Source: an uncultured Porphyromonadaceae bacterium
GTDB taxonomy: Bacteria > Bacteroidota > Bacteroidia > Bacteroidales > Muribaculaceae
DNA: 64,000 bases
NCBI GenBank assembly: GCA_900555715.1
Contig: USMC01000005.1
Span: forward strand, 33,160 to 97,159
Direction: 5' to 3'
Part shown: positions 51,591 through 60,680 of the stretch, piece after piece
Layout: each line of letters opens with the position of its first letter
Position numbering within the stretch: the stretch's first letter is position 1
Notes under the pieces: model-generated
Seen by the model: the letters and a program-made list of their open reading frames with translations, nothing else
Told to the model about the DNA's origin: nothing
Database searches by the model: none
Program-made: the position numbers and the translations under genes

Positions 51591-52481
51591 TTATCTTGCC
51601 GCCAGACGTGCCGCGCCGCGTCCGCCGAGGAGGGTGTACTCGAAAACGAGGCGCTGACGGAGCGTCGGATGCCATGCGCGCATGATCGAACGGCGGTCGA
51701 CAGCTCCGAGCCGGGCTATGCGGGCATATTCGATGGCGCGCTTGATACCGCACCAGCCATGACCTTTTGCTCCGAGGGTCTTTTCTATCCTTGCCAGTGC
51801 CGCCTCCATACGCGTCGGGTCGGCGGTGCCTCCGGCAGTGATGGAGTCGGAGGACTCGTAGACATTCACGCCGCCGGCGCCGATGTATGCTATGTCGGGG
51901 TCGAGGGCGAGCATACGCGAGCCGAGTTCGATGTCGTTCCAGTATGTAACGGCATTGTCCCAAGCCCCGGCGCGCCTGACGAATTCTGTGCGTGCGCACC
52001 ACCGTTGCGTCGCCATGGCACCGTTGAAGAGGTTGTGATGCTGCATGTCGCTGCCGTAGAAACGTCCTGTCTTCTTTTTGCCGTCGAGAAAGATGTGCGT
52101 GGTGTCCCATCCGATGATGTCGGCGGTGCTGTTGTCGGCGATGGCGCGTGCCACGGCGAGCAAGTGCGTTGGCGACATGGTGTCGTCGGAATCGAAGAAC
52201 ATCACCCATGGCGCGCGGGCGAGGGCGAGACCAGTGTTTCGAGCCGACGGTGCTCCCGGTTCAGAGCATTCTGCGACACTTATTTCCATTCCGGAACCGG
52301 CGTTGGCTTCGCTCCATGACTTAAGGAACTCTCCGGTGCCGTCGGTGGATGCGTTGTCGACGATAATGAGTTCGAAGGGTCGGTAGCATTGCCGGGAGAT
52401 GGATTCGAGAGTACGACCGACTATGCCGGCTCTGTTGCGGACCGGCACGACGATGCTGATGAGTACTTCTCGCTTTTCCAT
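51591..52481 (-). CDS. Glycosyltransferase family 2
   Basis: This 296-residue GT-A enzyme starts 'MEKREVLISIVVPVRNRAGI' with the nucleotide-sugar site 'ELIIVDNASTDGTGEFL' and 'WVMFFDSDDTMSP' (DxD-like). A second acceptor-region motif is 'YWNDIELGSRML' (ED-type catalytic acid). It probably completes the core or surface glycan made with GT9. An in-frame start 13 codons upstream would add a hydrophobic stretch but is less likely. Confidence 0.9.
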   Translation of the reverse strand: MEKREVLISIVVPVRNRAGIVGRTLESISRQCYRPFELIIVDNASTDGTGEFLKSWSEANAGSGMEISVAECSEPGAPSARNTGLALARAPWVMFFDSDDTMSPTHLLAVARAIADNSTADIIGWDTTHIFLDGKKKTGRFYGSDMQHHNLFNGAMATQRWCARTEFVRRAGAWDNAVTYWNDIELGSRMLALDPDIAYIGAGGVNVYESSDSITAGGTADPTRMEAALARIEKTLGAKGHGWCGIKRAIEYARIARLGAVDRRSIMRAWHPTLRQRLVFEYTLLGGRGAARLAAR

Positions 52482-52532
52482 ATCTCCCACAAAGATAAGC
52501 AGAATAAAAGAAAGCACCAAACGGGCGCCTAC

Positions 52533-53324
52533 TTATTTGCCGTAGCTGCGGTCGTAGATGGTGTTGAGGATGTGGGCGAGGCGCAGACCGCCGCGGAGAA
52601 CCTGTCGCTCGATGACGGGAGTCCACTGTGCTACCTCGTTGTACGACAGATTGGAGCTTACCGGAGTGAGGTCGTAGACACGTGTGGCGATTTCGTGTGT
52701 CTGGCGTCCCCAGTCGTCGAGGGCGCCGGCGATTTCTTCTGCTTCCTGCTCGGGTGTAAGGCGGTCGAGCTGCTGCTGCCATTCAGTGTAGGACCATGCG
52801 TGTCCGCTGTTCATGATGTTTGTGTCCCAGATGCCGTGGAGATTGGCGCCGCGGTTGAAGAAGCGGACGTCGTGGTCGTTGCCTCCACGGTCCGAGAGAT
52901 GTCCCATGTGCATGGGCTGGTGCATGTCGCCGACGCAGTGGATCAGTATTTTGAGTGCGAGTACTTTCTGGTCGCGCGTCGAAACTGAGTCTGACAGGAT
53001 ATAGATCTGCTCGCCGATGGCACGGATTACGTCGCCGTCCTTGTTGAGCGGTGCGTCGTCGTACGACACGCCTTCATCGATATTCTTGTAGTGCCATGTC
53101 TTTGTGTAGGCATACTGCGGAGTGTGCGATGCGTTGTCGAGCCAGTTTGCCCAGTAGACGGGCGACATGCCGTCGAGCAGCGACGACACAGAGTCGGATG
53201 TCGCCTGTGTGAAATGATTTTCGGCGATATATGCCACGGTGTCGTGCCCTTTCTGTCCCCATGCGAAGGCGCATAGCGCTGTCGATGCGGCGATGGCTGA
53301 AATGATGATTCTGATGGATTTCAT
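52533..53324 (-). CDS. Secreted S1/P1-type zinc nuclease
   Basis: This 263-residue nuclease degrades single-stranded nucleic acid and 3' nucleotides. The signal peptide would be cleaved before W22 ('AFAWGQKGHDT'). In this family the free N-terminal Trp binds a zinc ion, so predicted cleavage and catalysis agree. Other zinc ligands are in 'HYKNIDEGVSYDD', 'HCVGDMHQPMHMGHLSDRGGND' and 'LHGIWDTNIM'. It lies just downstream of the rpmA terminator with only 28 bases of clear space, so it may depend on read-through or a promoter hidden in the hairpin region. Confidence 0.95.
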   Translation of the reverse strand: MKSIRIIISAIAASTALCAFAWGQKGHDTVAYIAENHFTQATSDSVSSLLDGMSPVYWANWLDNASHTPQYAYTKTWHYKNIDEGVSYDDAPLNKDGDVIRAIGEQIYILSDSVSTRDQKVLALKILIHCVGDMHQPMHMGHLSDRGGNDHDVRFFNRGANLHGIWDTNIMNSGHAWSYTEWQQQLDRLTPEQEAEEIAGALDDWGRQTHEIATRVYDLTPVSSNLSYNEVAQWTPVIERQVLRGGLRLAHILNTIYDRSYGK

Positions 53325-53340
53325 AGTATCGGTTGGAAAT

Positions 53341-53396
53341 GGTTGAAAAAATAACAGCAGCGACGATGCGCCTTTGGCGCAGCATCCGCTGCTGTT
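53341..53396 (-). terminator. Terminator after rplU-rpmA
   Basis: On the minus strand a long hairpin pairs AACAGCAGCG with CGCTGCTGTT (53353-53362, 53387-53396), with further pairing of TGCGCC with GGCGCA inside. It is followed by ATTTTTTC, a good U tract, 24 bases beyond the rpmA stop. Confidence 0.88.
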
Positions 53397-53419
53397 GTAA
53401 GTTTCAGGAATGTGCCGGA

Positions 53420-53683
53420 TTATGCTTCTGCCACAGGTATCACGTTGATGAACTTGCGTCCGTTGCGTCCTTCGGTGAAGCTTACTGTGCCGTTGACGAG
53501 GGCATAGAGAGTGTGGTCTTTGCCGATGCCAACGTTCTGACCCGGGTGGTGAGCTGTGCCGCGCTGACGCTTGAGGATGTTACCTGCTTTTGCAAACTGA
53601 CCGCCGAAAATCTTGACGCCAAGTCGTTTGCTTTCTGATTCACGGCCGTTCTTTGAACTACCGACGCCTTTTTTATGTGCCAT
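53420..53683 (-). CDS. rpmA: Ribosomal protein L27
   Basis: The 87-residue protein has the family sequence 'MAHKKGVGSSKNGRESESKR', including the intact N-terminal tail that reaches the peptidyl-transferase centre, and 'ILKRQRGTAHHPGQNVGIGKDHTL'-type core (outlined). There is no cleavable extension of the Firmicutes type. It follows rplU by 42 bases. Confidence 0.98.
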   Translation of the reverse strand: MAHKKGVGSSKNGRESESKRLGVKIFGGQFAKAGNILKRQRGTAHHPGQNVGIGKDHTLYALVNGTVSFTEGRNGRKFINVIPVAEA

Positions 53684-53725
53684 AGTGTTGTTTGATTTTT
53701 ATTCGCAGATGCGGTGGTGAAACAA

Positions 53726-54046
53726 TCAGGCTACGATGTCTTTGATGACAACCTTTGTGAAATACTGACGGTGACCGTTTTTGCGGCGGTAACCTTTGCG
53801 GCGTTTTTTCTTGAAGACGATTACTTTGTCGCCTTTGACGAGCGATTTCTCGACTTCGCAAACTACTTTTGCGCCTTCTACGAGCGGAGCGCCTACTTTA
53901 ACGGTGCCGTCGAGGTCGGCAAGAAGAACGCGGTCGAATTCAACGCTGTCGCCTTCTTTTACATTCTCACCAAGGTAGTGCACATACAGGAAACGGTCTT
54001 TTTCGGCCTTGAACTGCTGTCCCTGGATTTCTACGATTACGTACAT
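53726..54046 (-). CDS. rplU: Ribosomal protein L21
   Basis: This 106-residue protein starts 'MYVIVEIQGQQFKAEKDRF' and includes the C-terminal 'KVIVFKKKRRKGYRRKNGHR', the L21 signature that contacts 23S rRNA. It is first in the rplU-rpmA operon, with a promoter at 54139-54170 and an ~85-base leader. Confidence 0.98.
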   Translation of the reverse strand: MYVIVEIQGQQFKAEKDRFLYVHYLGENVKEGDSVEFDRVLLADLDGTVKVGAPLVEGAKVVCEVEKSLVKGDKVIVFKKKRRKGYRRKNGHRQYFTKVVIKDIVA

Positions 54047-54138
54047 TGATTAATGATAATAATAGTTAACCCGCTGAGGCGGCGTGTGTTGTCTGAAACA
54101 CTCGCGCTTTGTCGTGCCTATTGCGGAAAATCAGCCCA

Positions 54139-54170
54139 CAAAGGTAGAGATTTTTTTTCTTTCAGCCAAA
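54139..54170 (-). promoter_or_regulatory. rplU-rpmA promoter
   Basis: On the minus strand TTTG (54170-54167) and TACCTTTG (54146-54139) are 20 bases apart, matching both Bacteroidetes elements. The predicted start is about 85 bases before the rplU ATG. It lies right behind the stop of the transglutaminase-like gene. Confidence 0.8.
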
Positions 54171-54200
54171 CACTTGCACAACTATTTTTGCGACAGATTC

Positions 54201-56660
54201 TTATTTTATGCGGCGGATGGTGTCGAGCAGGCGCGTGCCCATGCCTATGGAGTAGCCCGAGGAGATGAATACAACGCGGTTGAACGTGTCGGCGATCAGA
54301 ATCAGAGGAAGTTCTTCCGATTTTGCCGCTGCCGCGAGTGCGGGGATAATGTTGCCGCCGGTGTCGTAGCCGAGAGTCACTGTCGAGGGCAGAGAGTCGA
54401 GGATGCTGCCGTCGATGCGGCTCATTTCGTCGCTGTCGCTTGTCAGCAGTACGATAGGAATACCTTCTTTTTCAAGCTCGTCGCGTAGTGCCGATATGTC
54501 GCGCAGGACGTGATTGGATGGCTCGTTGCCGCCTTTGACAGCACCGATGACGAAATATCCGCGACCGGTAGTGGCAAGCACCGACTGCTCGCCGGAGGAG
54601 CCGCGGGGAGTGAAGCGCGATTCGGAGTCGAAAGAGCCCACGACCTGCACCTTGCTGTTGTCGGAGCGGAGGGTGAGCGGCACGGTAGTGTCGGATGCGA
54701 GGTCGAGAATATCCATGTGCGAAAGTACGCCGCCGTCGGCAAGGCGTTGTCCGCTGACAATCATATATCTCCCTTCGTCGAGCTCTACGCCTTCGGAGAA
54801 ACCTTTGCTCCATGGCATGAAGTCGTCGAATTCGAGAAGATGCGGACGTCCGTCTTCTATGCGGCTTATGGTGAAATGGGCATAATAAAGCGGGTCGGCA
54901 ACGGTTGAGGTTGGGGTGTATGTTAGAGTCAGCCGATGTTTGCGCGGCTGCTCCGTGGAGGCTTCGGCGGAGAAGACAGCATCGTGCCATACGCCGTCTG
55001 CATCAGCCCATTGCGTTTTGCCTGTCACCGGGTCGATGCGTGCGGGAATGCCCATGGCGCGTGCCGAGGCGACAAAGTAAATATCGCGCGAGAATGCCGA
55101 TGTTTTCCTGCGCTTGTGAACTTCCGCAGGATTCATTGTAGCCGAGATCGGGAACCACACTTCGGAGGCGTCTATGTCGGCAGCGACGCGGCGCACCCAT
55201 TTTTTCGGGTTGGCACGATAGTCGGCGCGGTCGTCATCTGTAATTGCCTCTGTGAAATAGCTTCTGAAAGGCGTCAGTGCTTCGGAGGCGATGCGGGGCG
55301 ACATCACGTAGCGCGCGAAGAGCGGCGAGCCGTCGTCGTCAGCAACATAGCTGTCGGCAAGGACCTCTGCGGTTACGTCGGTGAGGTCTTTCTCGGAAAG
55401 TGAGCGGAGCAGGGCAAAGGCTTTTGCACTGTAGTTGTTGTCGGACAGGAATTTGCTTATTACTGCATGGTTGCCGCGGGCTTTTGCCGTCAGTTCGCTG
55501 ACTGAGTCGCCTCCGGCTATGACGAATGTCGCTATATATGCATTCCTGATGGAGTCTTCGGTGTTCAGCCGTTTTTCGTTGGCTGCTTTCATTGCTTTGC
55601 TCACTGTCACGGCGGAGGCTGATGCTGCCGGAGGGGTTATGTCAAGGTCGAACGATCCGTCGGTTCCTGTCTGCGGGAGCTGGACGACGATCTGCCTGTC
55701 CGTACCTGTCCGAGCCTTGCGGAAAGCATAGCTTTTGCCGTCCGACAGCCATACGAGTATATCTCCGAGTCCTGTGACAAGGGATGCACGTCCTTCTTTG
55801 TCTGTCTTTTTCGATGCGATGGGGTAAAATTCACCGTAGTTATAGATGCGGAAATCTACTGTTGCGCCGGCGGCAGGTTTCCCGTCGGCTCCGAGGGCGA
55901 CGACAGTCAGGGTGTCGACGGGCGCATAGTGGTCGGTGACGTTGATGTCGGTGATGCCATCGGCGGTAGACAGAATTTCTTCTTTTCCGGAATACGGACC
56001 GAAAGCGCGTGCGTGCATCAGCATTCCTCGCGAGGCTGGCGAGTTGAACCATCCGAGATTCAGCACTGGTTCGGGTTCGCAGGCACCGAGAAAATACCAT
56101 TCGCCGTCCGCCCATGCTTCGACCCATGCGTGGTTGTCGTCGGTGTGTGCCCAGCGCGGCGTATATACCTGTCGGGCTGGTATGCCCATGGCGCGGAGGG
56201 CGGCTACGCCGAATGTCGATTCTTCACCGCAGCGTCCTATGGCGGAGCTTACCGACTGCAGCGGCGAGTGTGTGCGTCCGTCGGAAGGCTGGTAACTCAC
56301 CTTCTCGTGGCACCAGTGATTGATTTCGAGTATTGCGTCGCGCATCGACATGTTTCCGACCCTTTCGCGCAGTTCATTATAGAATACCTCGCGGTGATTG
56401 TCGAGAGCTTCGTTGTTGACCCGTACCGGTACGACGAAATGAAGGAATTCGCGTTCCGGCACAGTCTTGCCCCAAGGCATTTCTTTGCGTGCCCGGAGCG
56501 ACATGTCGACATTGTGCTCAAAGAAGCTGCGCGGGTAGTTCGCGGCGTCCGACGCCGGCATATACATATATAGCATGTCCAGACTTTTCTGGCGAAGGTC
56601 CTGTGCAGTGGCGCATAATGCCGTGATGGCGAGCAGTGCGGTGATGAGTCGTGATTTCAT
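54201..56660 (-). CDS. Secreted transglutaminase-like domain protein
   Basis: The 819-residue protein has a signal peptide (about 1-19) and a transglutaminase-like core with the triad C144 ('GRCGEES'), H177 ('DNHAWVEAW') and D185. This core is usually a cysteine peptidase or transferase in bacteria. A carboxypeptidase-regulatory-like beta domain follows ('ALGADGKPAAGATVDFRIYN', about 255-300). A second transglutaminase-like remnant appears near 'FVASARAMGIPARIDPVTG', and the C-terminus resembles a thioredoxin-fold tail. It is the last gene of the fucosidase-cutC operon, its ATG overlapping the cutC stop by four bases. A role in peptide or glycopeptide processing is inferred. Confidence 0.85.
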   Translation of the reverse strand: MKSRLITALLAITALCATAQDLRQKSLDMLYMYMPASDAANYPRSFFEHNVDMSLRARKEMPWGKTVPEREFLHFVVPVRVNNEALDNHREVFYNELRERVGNMSMRDAILEINHWCHEKVSYQPSDGRTHSPLQSVSSAIGRCGEESTFGVAALRAMGIPARQVYTPRWAHTDDNHAWVEAWADGEWYFLGACEPEPVLNLGWFNSPASRGMLMHARAFGPYSGKEEILSTADGITDINVTDHYAPVDTLTVVALGADGKPAAGATVDFRIYNYGEFYPIASKKTDKEGRASLVTGLGDILVWLSDGKSYAFRKARTGTDRQIVVQLPQTGTDGSFDLDITPPAASASAVTVSKAMKAANEKRLNTEDSIRNAYIATFVIAGGDSVSELTAKARGNHAVISKFLSDNNYSAKAFALLRSLSEKDLTDVTAEVLADSYVADDDGSPLFARYVMSPRIASEALTPFRSYFTEAITDDDRADYRANPKKWVRRVAADIDASEVWFPISATMNPAEVHKRRKTSAFSRDIYFVASARAMGIPARIDPVTGKTQWADADGVWHDAVFSAEASTEQPRKHRLTLTYTPTSTVADPLYYAHFTISRIEDGRPHLLEFDDFMPWSKGFSEGVELDEGRYMIVSGQRLADGGVLSHMDILDLASDTTVPLTLRSDNSKVQVVGSFDSESRFTPRGSSGEQSVLATTGRGYFVIGAVKGGNEPSNHVLRDISALRDELEKEGIPIVLLTSDSDEMSRIDGSILDSLPSTVTLGYDTGGNIIPALAAAAKSEELPLILIADTFNRVVFISSGYSIGMGTRLLDTIRRIK

Positions 56661-57406
56661 ATTTTATGGAGGATTTCGGCTAACTGTCGTACTTTGCTGA
56701 TGTCTGTGGATTTGCGCGAGAATTCGTCGGAGCCGGCAGCGCCCATGGCGACATTGCTGTTTCTGAATGACATAAGGCTTTCCACGGATGAGCGGGCTGA
56801 CGCATGGAGTTCTGTAAGACCTGTGGAGGCAATGATGGTGGCGGCGTTACTGGGCGATACGCCGCATCCGCCGAGTATGATGATGCGTCCGGCAGCGGTT
56901 TCATTGAGGCGGCGGAGCATTTCCGTTCCTTCTTCAGCTGTCGGGGCGCAGCCTGATGTGAGAATGCGGTCGCAGCCGAGCGCGATGATTTCTTCGAGTG
57001 CGCGGACGGGGTCGGATGTCATGTCGAATGCCCGGTGGAAAGTTACTGATAGTCCGCCGGCGGCATTGATAAGACGCCTGCATGTCGCTGTGTCGACGCT
57101 GCCGTCACTGTTGAGCGCTCCGACGACAACTCCTTGCGCACCTGCCGCCCGGGCAGCGGCGATGTCGGATTCCATGATCGCGATTTCTTTGGCGGAATAG
57201 AGGAAGTCGCCTTCTCGCGGACGGATGAGGACGTGTACGGCTGCGTTGCCGCGTGCGGCGACAGCAGCCTCGATAAGCCCTGTGCTCGGCGTGAGGCCGC
57301 CGGCATCGAGTCCTGAGCATAGTTCGACGCGGTCGGCGCCTCCGGCGATGGCTGTGATGACACTGCCGATGTCGCCGCAGCATATTTCAAGACGTCCGCG
57401 GCTCAT
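56657..57406 (-). CDS. cutC: CutC family protein
   Basis: This 249-residue TIM-barrel protein has the CutC signatures 'LEICCGDIGSVITAIAGGADRVELCSGL'-like start (outlined), 'VHVLIRPREGDFLYS', 'VTFHRAFDM', 'RILTSGCAPTAEEG' and 'IILGGCGVSP'. The family was named for copper homeostasis, but that role is disputed. Here it sits between a fucosidase and a transglutaminase-like gene with ATGA overlaps at both ends. This is common for cutC in Bacteroidales glycan operons and hints at a carbohydrate-linked role. Confidence 0.92.
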   Translation of the reverse strand: MSRGRLEICCGDIGSVITAIAGGADRVELCSGLDAGGLTPSTGLIEAAVAARGNAAVHVLIRPREGDFLYSAKEIAIMESDIAAARAAGAQGVVVGALNSDGSVDTATCRRLINAAGGLSVTFHRAFDMTSDPVRALEEIIALGCDRILTSGCAPTAEEGTEMLRRLNETAAGRIIILGGCGVSPSNAATIIASTGLTELHASARSSVESLMSFRNSNVAMGAAGSDEFSRKSTDISKVRQLAEILHKI

Positions 57407-58701
57407 ATCGTTTCAAGTTCAACTACGTGGTCGTATTCGGTGGGTACGGCGTCGAGATGCAGGACGATGCCGCCGTCTTTCTTCTTGCTGAACCGGACTT
57501 TCTGCCCTGTGATGAAGTCGGTCGCTTTGCGTACCTTGCATCCGACGGGAACTTCGATGTCAGCCGACTGCGTGTCGAGGATATGGATATAGAGTTTGTT
57601 GCCTTTGCGGGTCGATGTTCCCCATTTCTGTGCCGGGAAGTCGCTTGCTTCAGTAGCGTAGAAGGTTTCGCCGTAGGTGCGTGTCCATTCGCCGAGTTCA
57701 CGGAGTCGCTCGCGTGCGGTTGCGGGAAGCTCTCCGTTCGGCTGCGGACCGATGTTGAGAAGCAGGTTGGCGCCCATGCCTGCGGTGCCGACAAGCAGGT
57801 GTACAAGCTCTTTTGTCGTCTTATAGTTCTGGTCGGCTATTTTATATCCCCACATTCCGTTCATTGTCTGGCAAGTCTCAAGCGGCAGACGTGATATTTC
57901 CTGTCCCGAGAGCCCCGCCTCGTTCTGTCCCGGAATGTCGCGCTCGAAAATCTGTATGTCCTCGCCTTCGAAAGGCTTTATGTGGTGGTTGTTGCCGACG
58001 AGACATCCGGGCTGGAGGCGGTGTATCATCGCATACTGCTTCTCAAGCTGCCAGTCGAAAGGCACCGAGTCGCTGTCGTGGTCCCAGTAGCCGTCGAACC
58101 AGATCGCTCCGATCTCTCCGTAATTGGTAAGAAGTTCTGTCAGCTGATTGTTCATGAAATCGTAGTAATGCTCCCAGTTCTCGTCCTCTTTGCGGCAGCC
58201 TGTTTTCAGCCCTGTGCGTCCTTTCGGGTAGTCGGGACGTCCCCAGTCTATGTGGGAATAATATAAATGGAGCCTGAGACCCTGTTTGTGGCATTCGTCG
58301 GCGAGTTCCTTGATGACGTCACGTCCGAAGGGGGTGGAATCCACTATGTTGTACGGCGACTGCCGTGTGCCGAACATAGAGAAGCCGTCGTGATGCCGCG
58401 AAGTGATGGTGATATATTTCGCGCCGGCATCCTTGATGTCTTTTACCCATGAGGCGGCGTCGAAGCGCGCCGGATAAAAGGCGGAAGCCGCTTTGGCATA
58501 TTCTTCGGCACTGATGCCGCTGTTGAGGTACCATTCGCCTTGTGCGAACATGCTGTAGATGCCCCAGTGGATGAACACTCCGAAGCCGGCGTCGGCGAAT
58601 TCCCGGCGAGACCTGAGATTTTCTTCCGTAGGAATGTACTGTGCTTCGGCAATGGCGAATGCGAGAAGGAATGCGAGTGCTGATGTGATGTATCTCTTCA
58701 T
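57403..58701 (-). CDS. GH29 alpha-L-fucosidase, secreted
   Basis: This 432-residue enzyme removes terminal alpha-L-fucose from glycans. It has a signal peptide (about 1-20), 'GVFIHWGIYSMFAQGEWY', 'YITITSRHHDGFSMFGT' and the nucleophile D203 in 'IWFDGYWD'. The C-terminal beta domain is short. The acid/base is not invariant in this family and was not assigned. It is the first gene of a three-gene operon with cutC and the transglutaminase-like gene, driven by the promoter at 58721-58752. It complements the GH20 enzyme at 19-20.5 kb for host-type glycans. Confidence 0.95.
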   Translation of the reverse strand: MKRYITSALAFLLAFAIAEAQYIPTEENLRSRREFADAGFGVFIHWGIYSMFAQGEWYLNSGISAEEYAKAASAFYPARFDAASWVKDIKDAGAKYITITSRHHDGFSMFGTRQSPYNIVDSTPFGRDVIKELADECHKQGLRLHLYYSHIDWGRPDYPKGRTGLKTGCRKEDENWEHYYDFMNNQLTELLTNYGEIGAIWFDGYWDHDSDSVPFDWQLEKQYAMIHRLQPGCLVGNNHHIKPFEGEDIQIFERDIPGQNEAGLSGQEISRLPLETCQTMNGMWGYKIADQNYKTTKELVHLLVGTAGMGANLLLNIGPQPNGELPATARERLRELGEWTRTYGETFYATEASDFPAQKWGTSTRKGNKLYIHILDTQSADIEVPVGCKVRKATDFITGQKVRFSKKKDGGIVLHLDAVPTEYDHVVELETI

Positions 58702-58720
58702 GGTTTATGATTTGTTATGA

Positions 58721-58752
58721 CAAAGTTAGCGACAAGGATTTATATCTGCAAA
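58721..58752 (-). promoter_or_regulatory. Promoter of the fucosidase-cutC-transglutaminase operon
   Basis: On the minus strand TTTG (58752-58749) and TAACTTTG (58728-58721) are separated by 20 bases. The inferred transcript starts near 58714, about a dozen bases before the ATG, so the leader is very short. Confidence 0.8.
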
Positions 58753-58873
58753 ATTTCATCGTCGCGAACCATGTCTATCTTTCTGAATTTTATCGAAATA
58801 TATCGCCGCAACAGTAAGTGACATAATATTTTTGCAACGTTCAGACAAAATTCATCTATTTATGCAAAAAATT

Positions 58874-58904
58874 TTTGTAAAGTTAAAATTATGTCTTAAT
58901 TTTG
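58874..58904 (+). promoter_or_regulatory. Promoter of the TPR lipoprotein gene
   Basis: TTTG at 58874-58877 and TAATTTTG at 58897-58904 are 19 bases apart, the consensus arrangement. The leader would be about 30 bases. The surrounding AT-rich stretch may also strengthen the promoter. Confidence 0.85.
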
Positions 58905-58939
58905 TAGTCAGAAATGGACAATAACTTAATTCACATTCT

Positions 58940-60625
58940 ATGAATTCTAAACTTTTTTATGTGGTCGGCATCGGCGCAGCACTTTCGCTTACAAGCTGCG
59001 GCAAAAAACTCGGCCAGTTCAGTGAAGATTATTTCACTGTAAATCCTAATCCGCTTGAAGTTGTGGGTGAGAACGTTCCTGCGACAGTAACAGCAAAAAT
59101 CCCCGAAAAATTCTTTGTTAAGAATGCAGAAGTGACTGTAACTCCTGTTCTCGTTTTCGACGGTCAGGAAGTCAAATCACAGGCTTACACCTTCCAGGGC
59201 GAGAAGGTTCGCGGCAACAATCCCGTCATTTCTTACGATTTCGGCGGAACGCAGACCATCCCCGTAAACTTCGTATACCAGCCCGCAATGGCAAAGAGCG
59301 AACTTTATCTTGATTTCGCCGTTACACAGGGCAAAAAGAGCTACGATGTACCCCGCGTGAAAGTTGCTAACGGCGTCGTTGCTACAGCAGCTCTCGCAAA
59401 CGCCGCTACTGTAACTCCCGCTATCGGTCAGGACGCTTTCCAGCGCGTCATCAACGAGAAGTACGCCGCCGACATCATGTTCCTCATCTATCAGGCAAAC
59501 ATCCGTGCAAGCCAGCTCAAGACCGACGCAATGGTCGAACTGCAGAACGTGATCAACGCTACCAAGGGTGATGACTCCCGCGTGCTCCAGGAAATCAACA
59601 TCCAGTCTTACGCTTCGCCTGACGGTGGCTACGAGCTCAACTACAACCTCGCCGGCAACCGTGAGAAAGAAACCAAGAAATATGTTGAGAAGCAGCTCAA
59701 GAAAGACAAAATCACCGAATTCGGTGAACTCACAGCTCACTTCACCGCACAGGACTGGGAAGGCTTCCAGAAGCTCGTCGCTCAGAGCAATATCCAGGAC
59801 AAAGACCTTATCCTCAGCGTCCTCTCGATGTACAAAGACCCCGAGACTCGCGAACGTGAGATCCGCAACCTCTCTTCTATCTTCGAGCAGCTCGCCGAGA
59901 CAATCCTTCCCCAGCTCCGCTACAGCCGCATCACTGCTTCTGTTGATGTAATCGGCAAGAGCGACAGCGAAATCAAGGAACTCGCTGCTAACGATCCCGC
60001 TAAGCTCAATGTTGAGGAACTTCTCTACGCTGCTACTCTTACCGACGACGACGCTCAGCGCGAAGCCATCTATAAGAAAGCTACAGAACTCTATCCTAAC
60101 GACTACCGCACCTGGAACAACCTCGGTCTCCAGCAGTATGTTGCAGGTAACTACGGTGCTGCCAAGAAATCTTTCACCAAGGCTGCTTCGCTCACCCAGA
60201 ACGGCGAACCTGCTATGAACCTCGGTCTTATCCAGCTTCTCGACGGCGACAAGAGCGCTGCTCTCAAGAACTTTGGAAAGGCAACCGGTGTTCCCGAAAG
60301 CGGCAGCGCTCTCGGCACATACTACCTCAAGCAGGGCGACGTTCAGAATGCTGTCAAGGCTTTCGGCAACGACAAGAACAACAATGCCGCTCTTGCACAG
60401 ATCCTTGCAAAGGACTACAGCAAGGCTAAAGCAACTCTTGCCGGTATCGAGAAACCTGATGCAACTACCTATTACCTCACCGCTATCCTTGGCGCCCGCA
60501 CCAACAACGAATCGATGCTCGACACCAACCTCCGCCAGGCTGTCCGTCTCGACGCAAGCCTCGCAAACAAGGCTAAGAACGACCTCGAATTCGCTAACTA
60601 CGACCTTACCCGCGCTCTCAACTAA
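58940..60625 (+). CDS. TPR-repeat lipoprotein with OmpA-like segment
   Basis: The 561-residue lipoprotein has a lipobox 'LSLTSC' (C20). An N-terminal beta domain (about 30-150) is followed by a region like OmpA C-terminal domains ('INIQSYASPDGGYELNYNLAGNR', about 225-250, outlined), which in OmpA binds peptidoglycan. TPR repeats (about 355-550, 'DYRTWNNLGLQQYVAGNYGAAKKSFTKAASL' region) complete it. Codon use is narrow (CTC, AAG, GCT favoured), and with the strong promoter and terminator this suggests high expression. It is probably an abundant periplasmic-facing envelope protein linking outer membrane and cell wall; no specific activity is claimed. Confidence 0.8.
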   Translation: MNSKLFYVVGIGAALSLTSCGKKLGQFSEDYFTVNPNPLEVVGENVPATVTAKIPEKFFVKNAEVTVTPVLVFDGQEVKSQAYTFQGEKVRGNNPVISYDFGGTQTIPVNFVYQPAMAKSELYLDFAVTQGKKSYDVPRVKVANGVVATAALANAATVTPAIGQDAFQRVINEKYAADIMFLIYQANIRASQLKTDAMVELQNVINATKGDDSRVLQEINIQSYASPDGGYELNYNLAGNREKETKKYVEKQLKKDKITEFGELTAHFTAQDWEGFQKLVAQSNIQDKDLILSVLSMYKDPETREREIRNLSSIFEQLAETILPQLRYSRITASVDVIGKSDSEIKELAANDPAKLNVEELLYAATLTDDDAQREAIYKKATELYPNDYRTWNNLGLQQYVAGNYGAAKKSFTKAASLTQNGEPAMNLGLIQLLDGDKSAALKNFGKATGVPESGSALGTYYLKQGDVQNAVKAFGNDKNNNAALAQILAKDYSKAKATLAGIEKPDATTYYLTAILGARTNNESMLDTNLRQAVRLDASLANKAKNDLEFANYDLTRALN

Positions 60626-60650
60626 TCAGTTGATTCCGTAGAAAAATATC

Positions 60651-60680
60651 AGGACCCGCCGTCGGCGGGTCCTTTTTTTG
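60651..60680 (+). terminator. Terminator of the TPR lipoprotein gene
   Basis: A ten-base GC-rich stem AGGACCCGCC/GGCGGGTCCT (60651-60660, 60664-60673) with a three-base loop is followed by seven T. It lies 25 bases after the stop. The stretch 60681-60818 has no recognisable gene. Confidence 0.95.
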
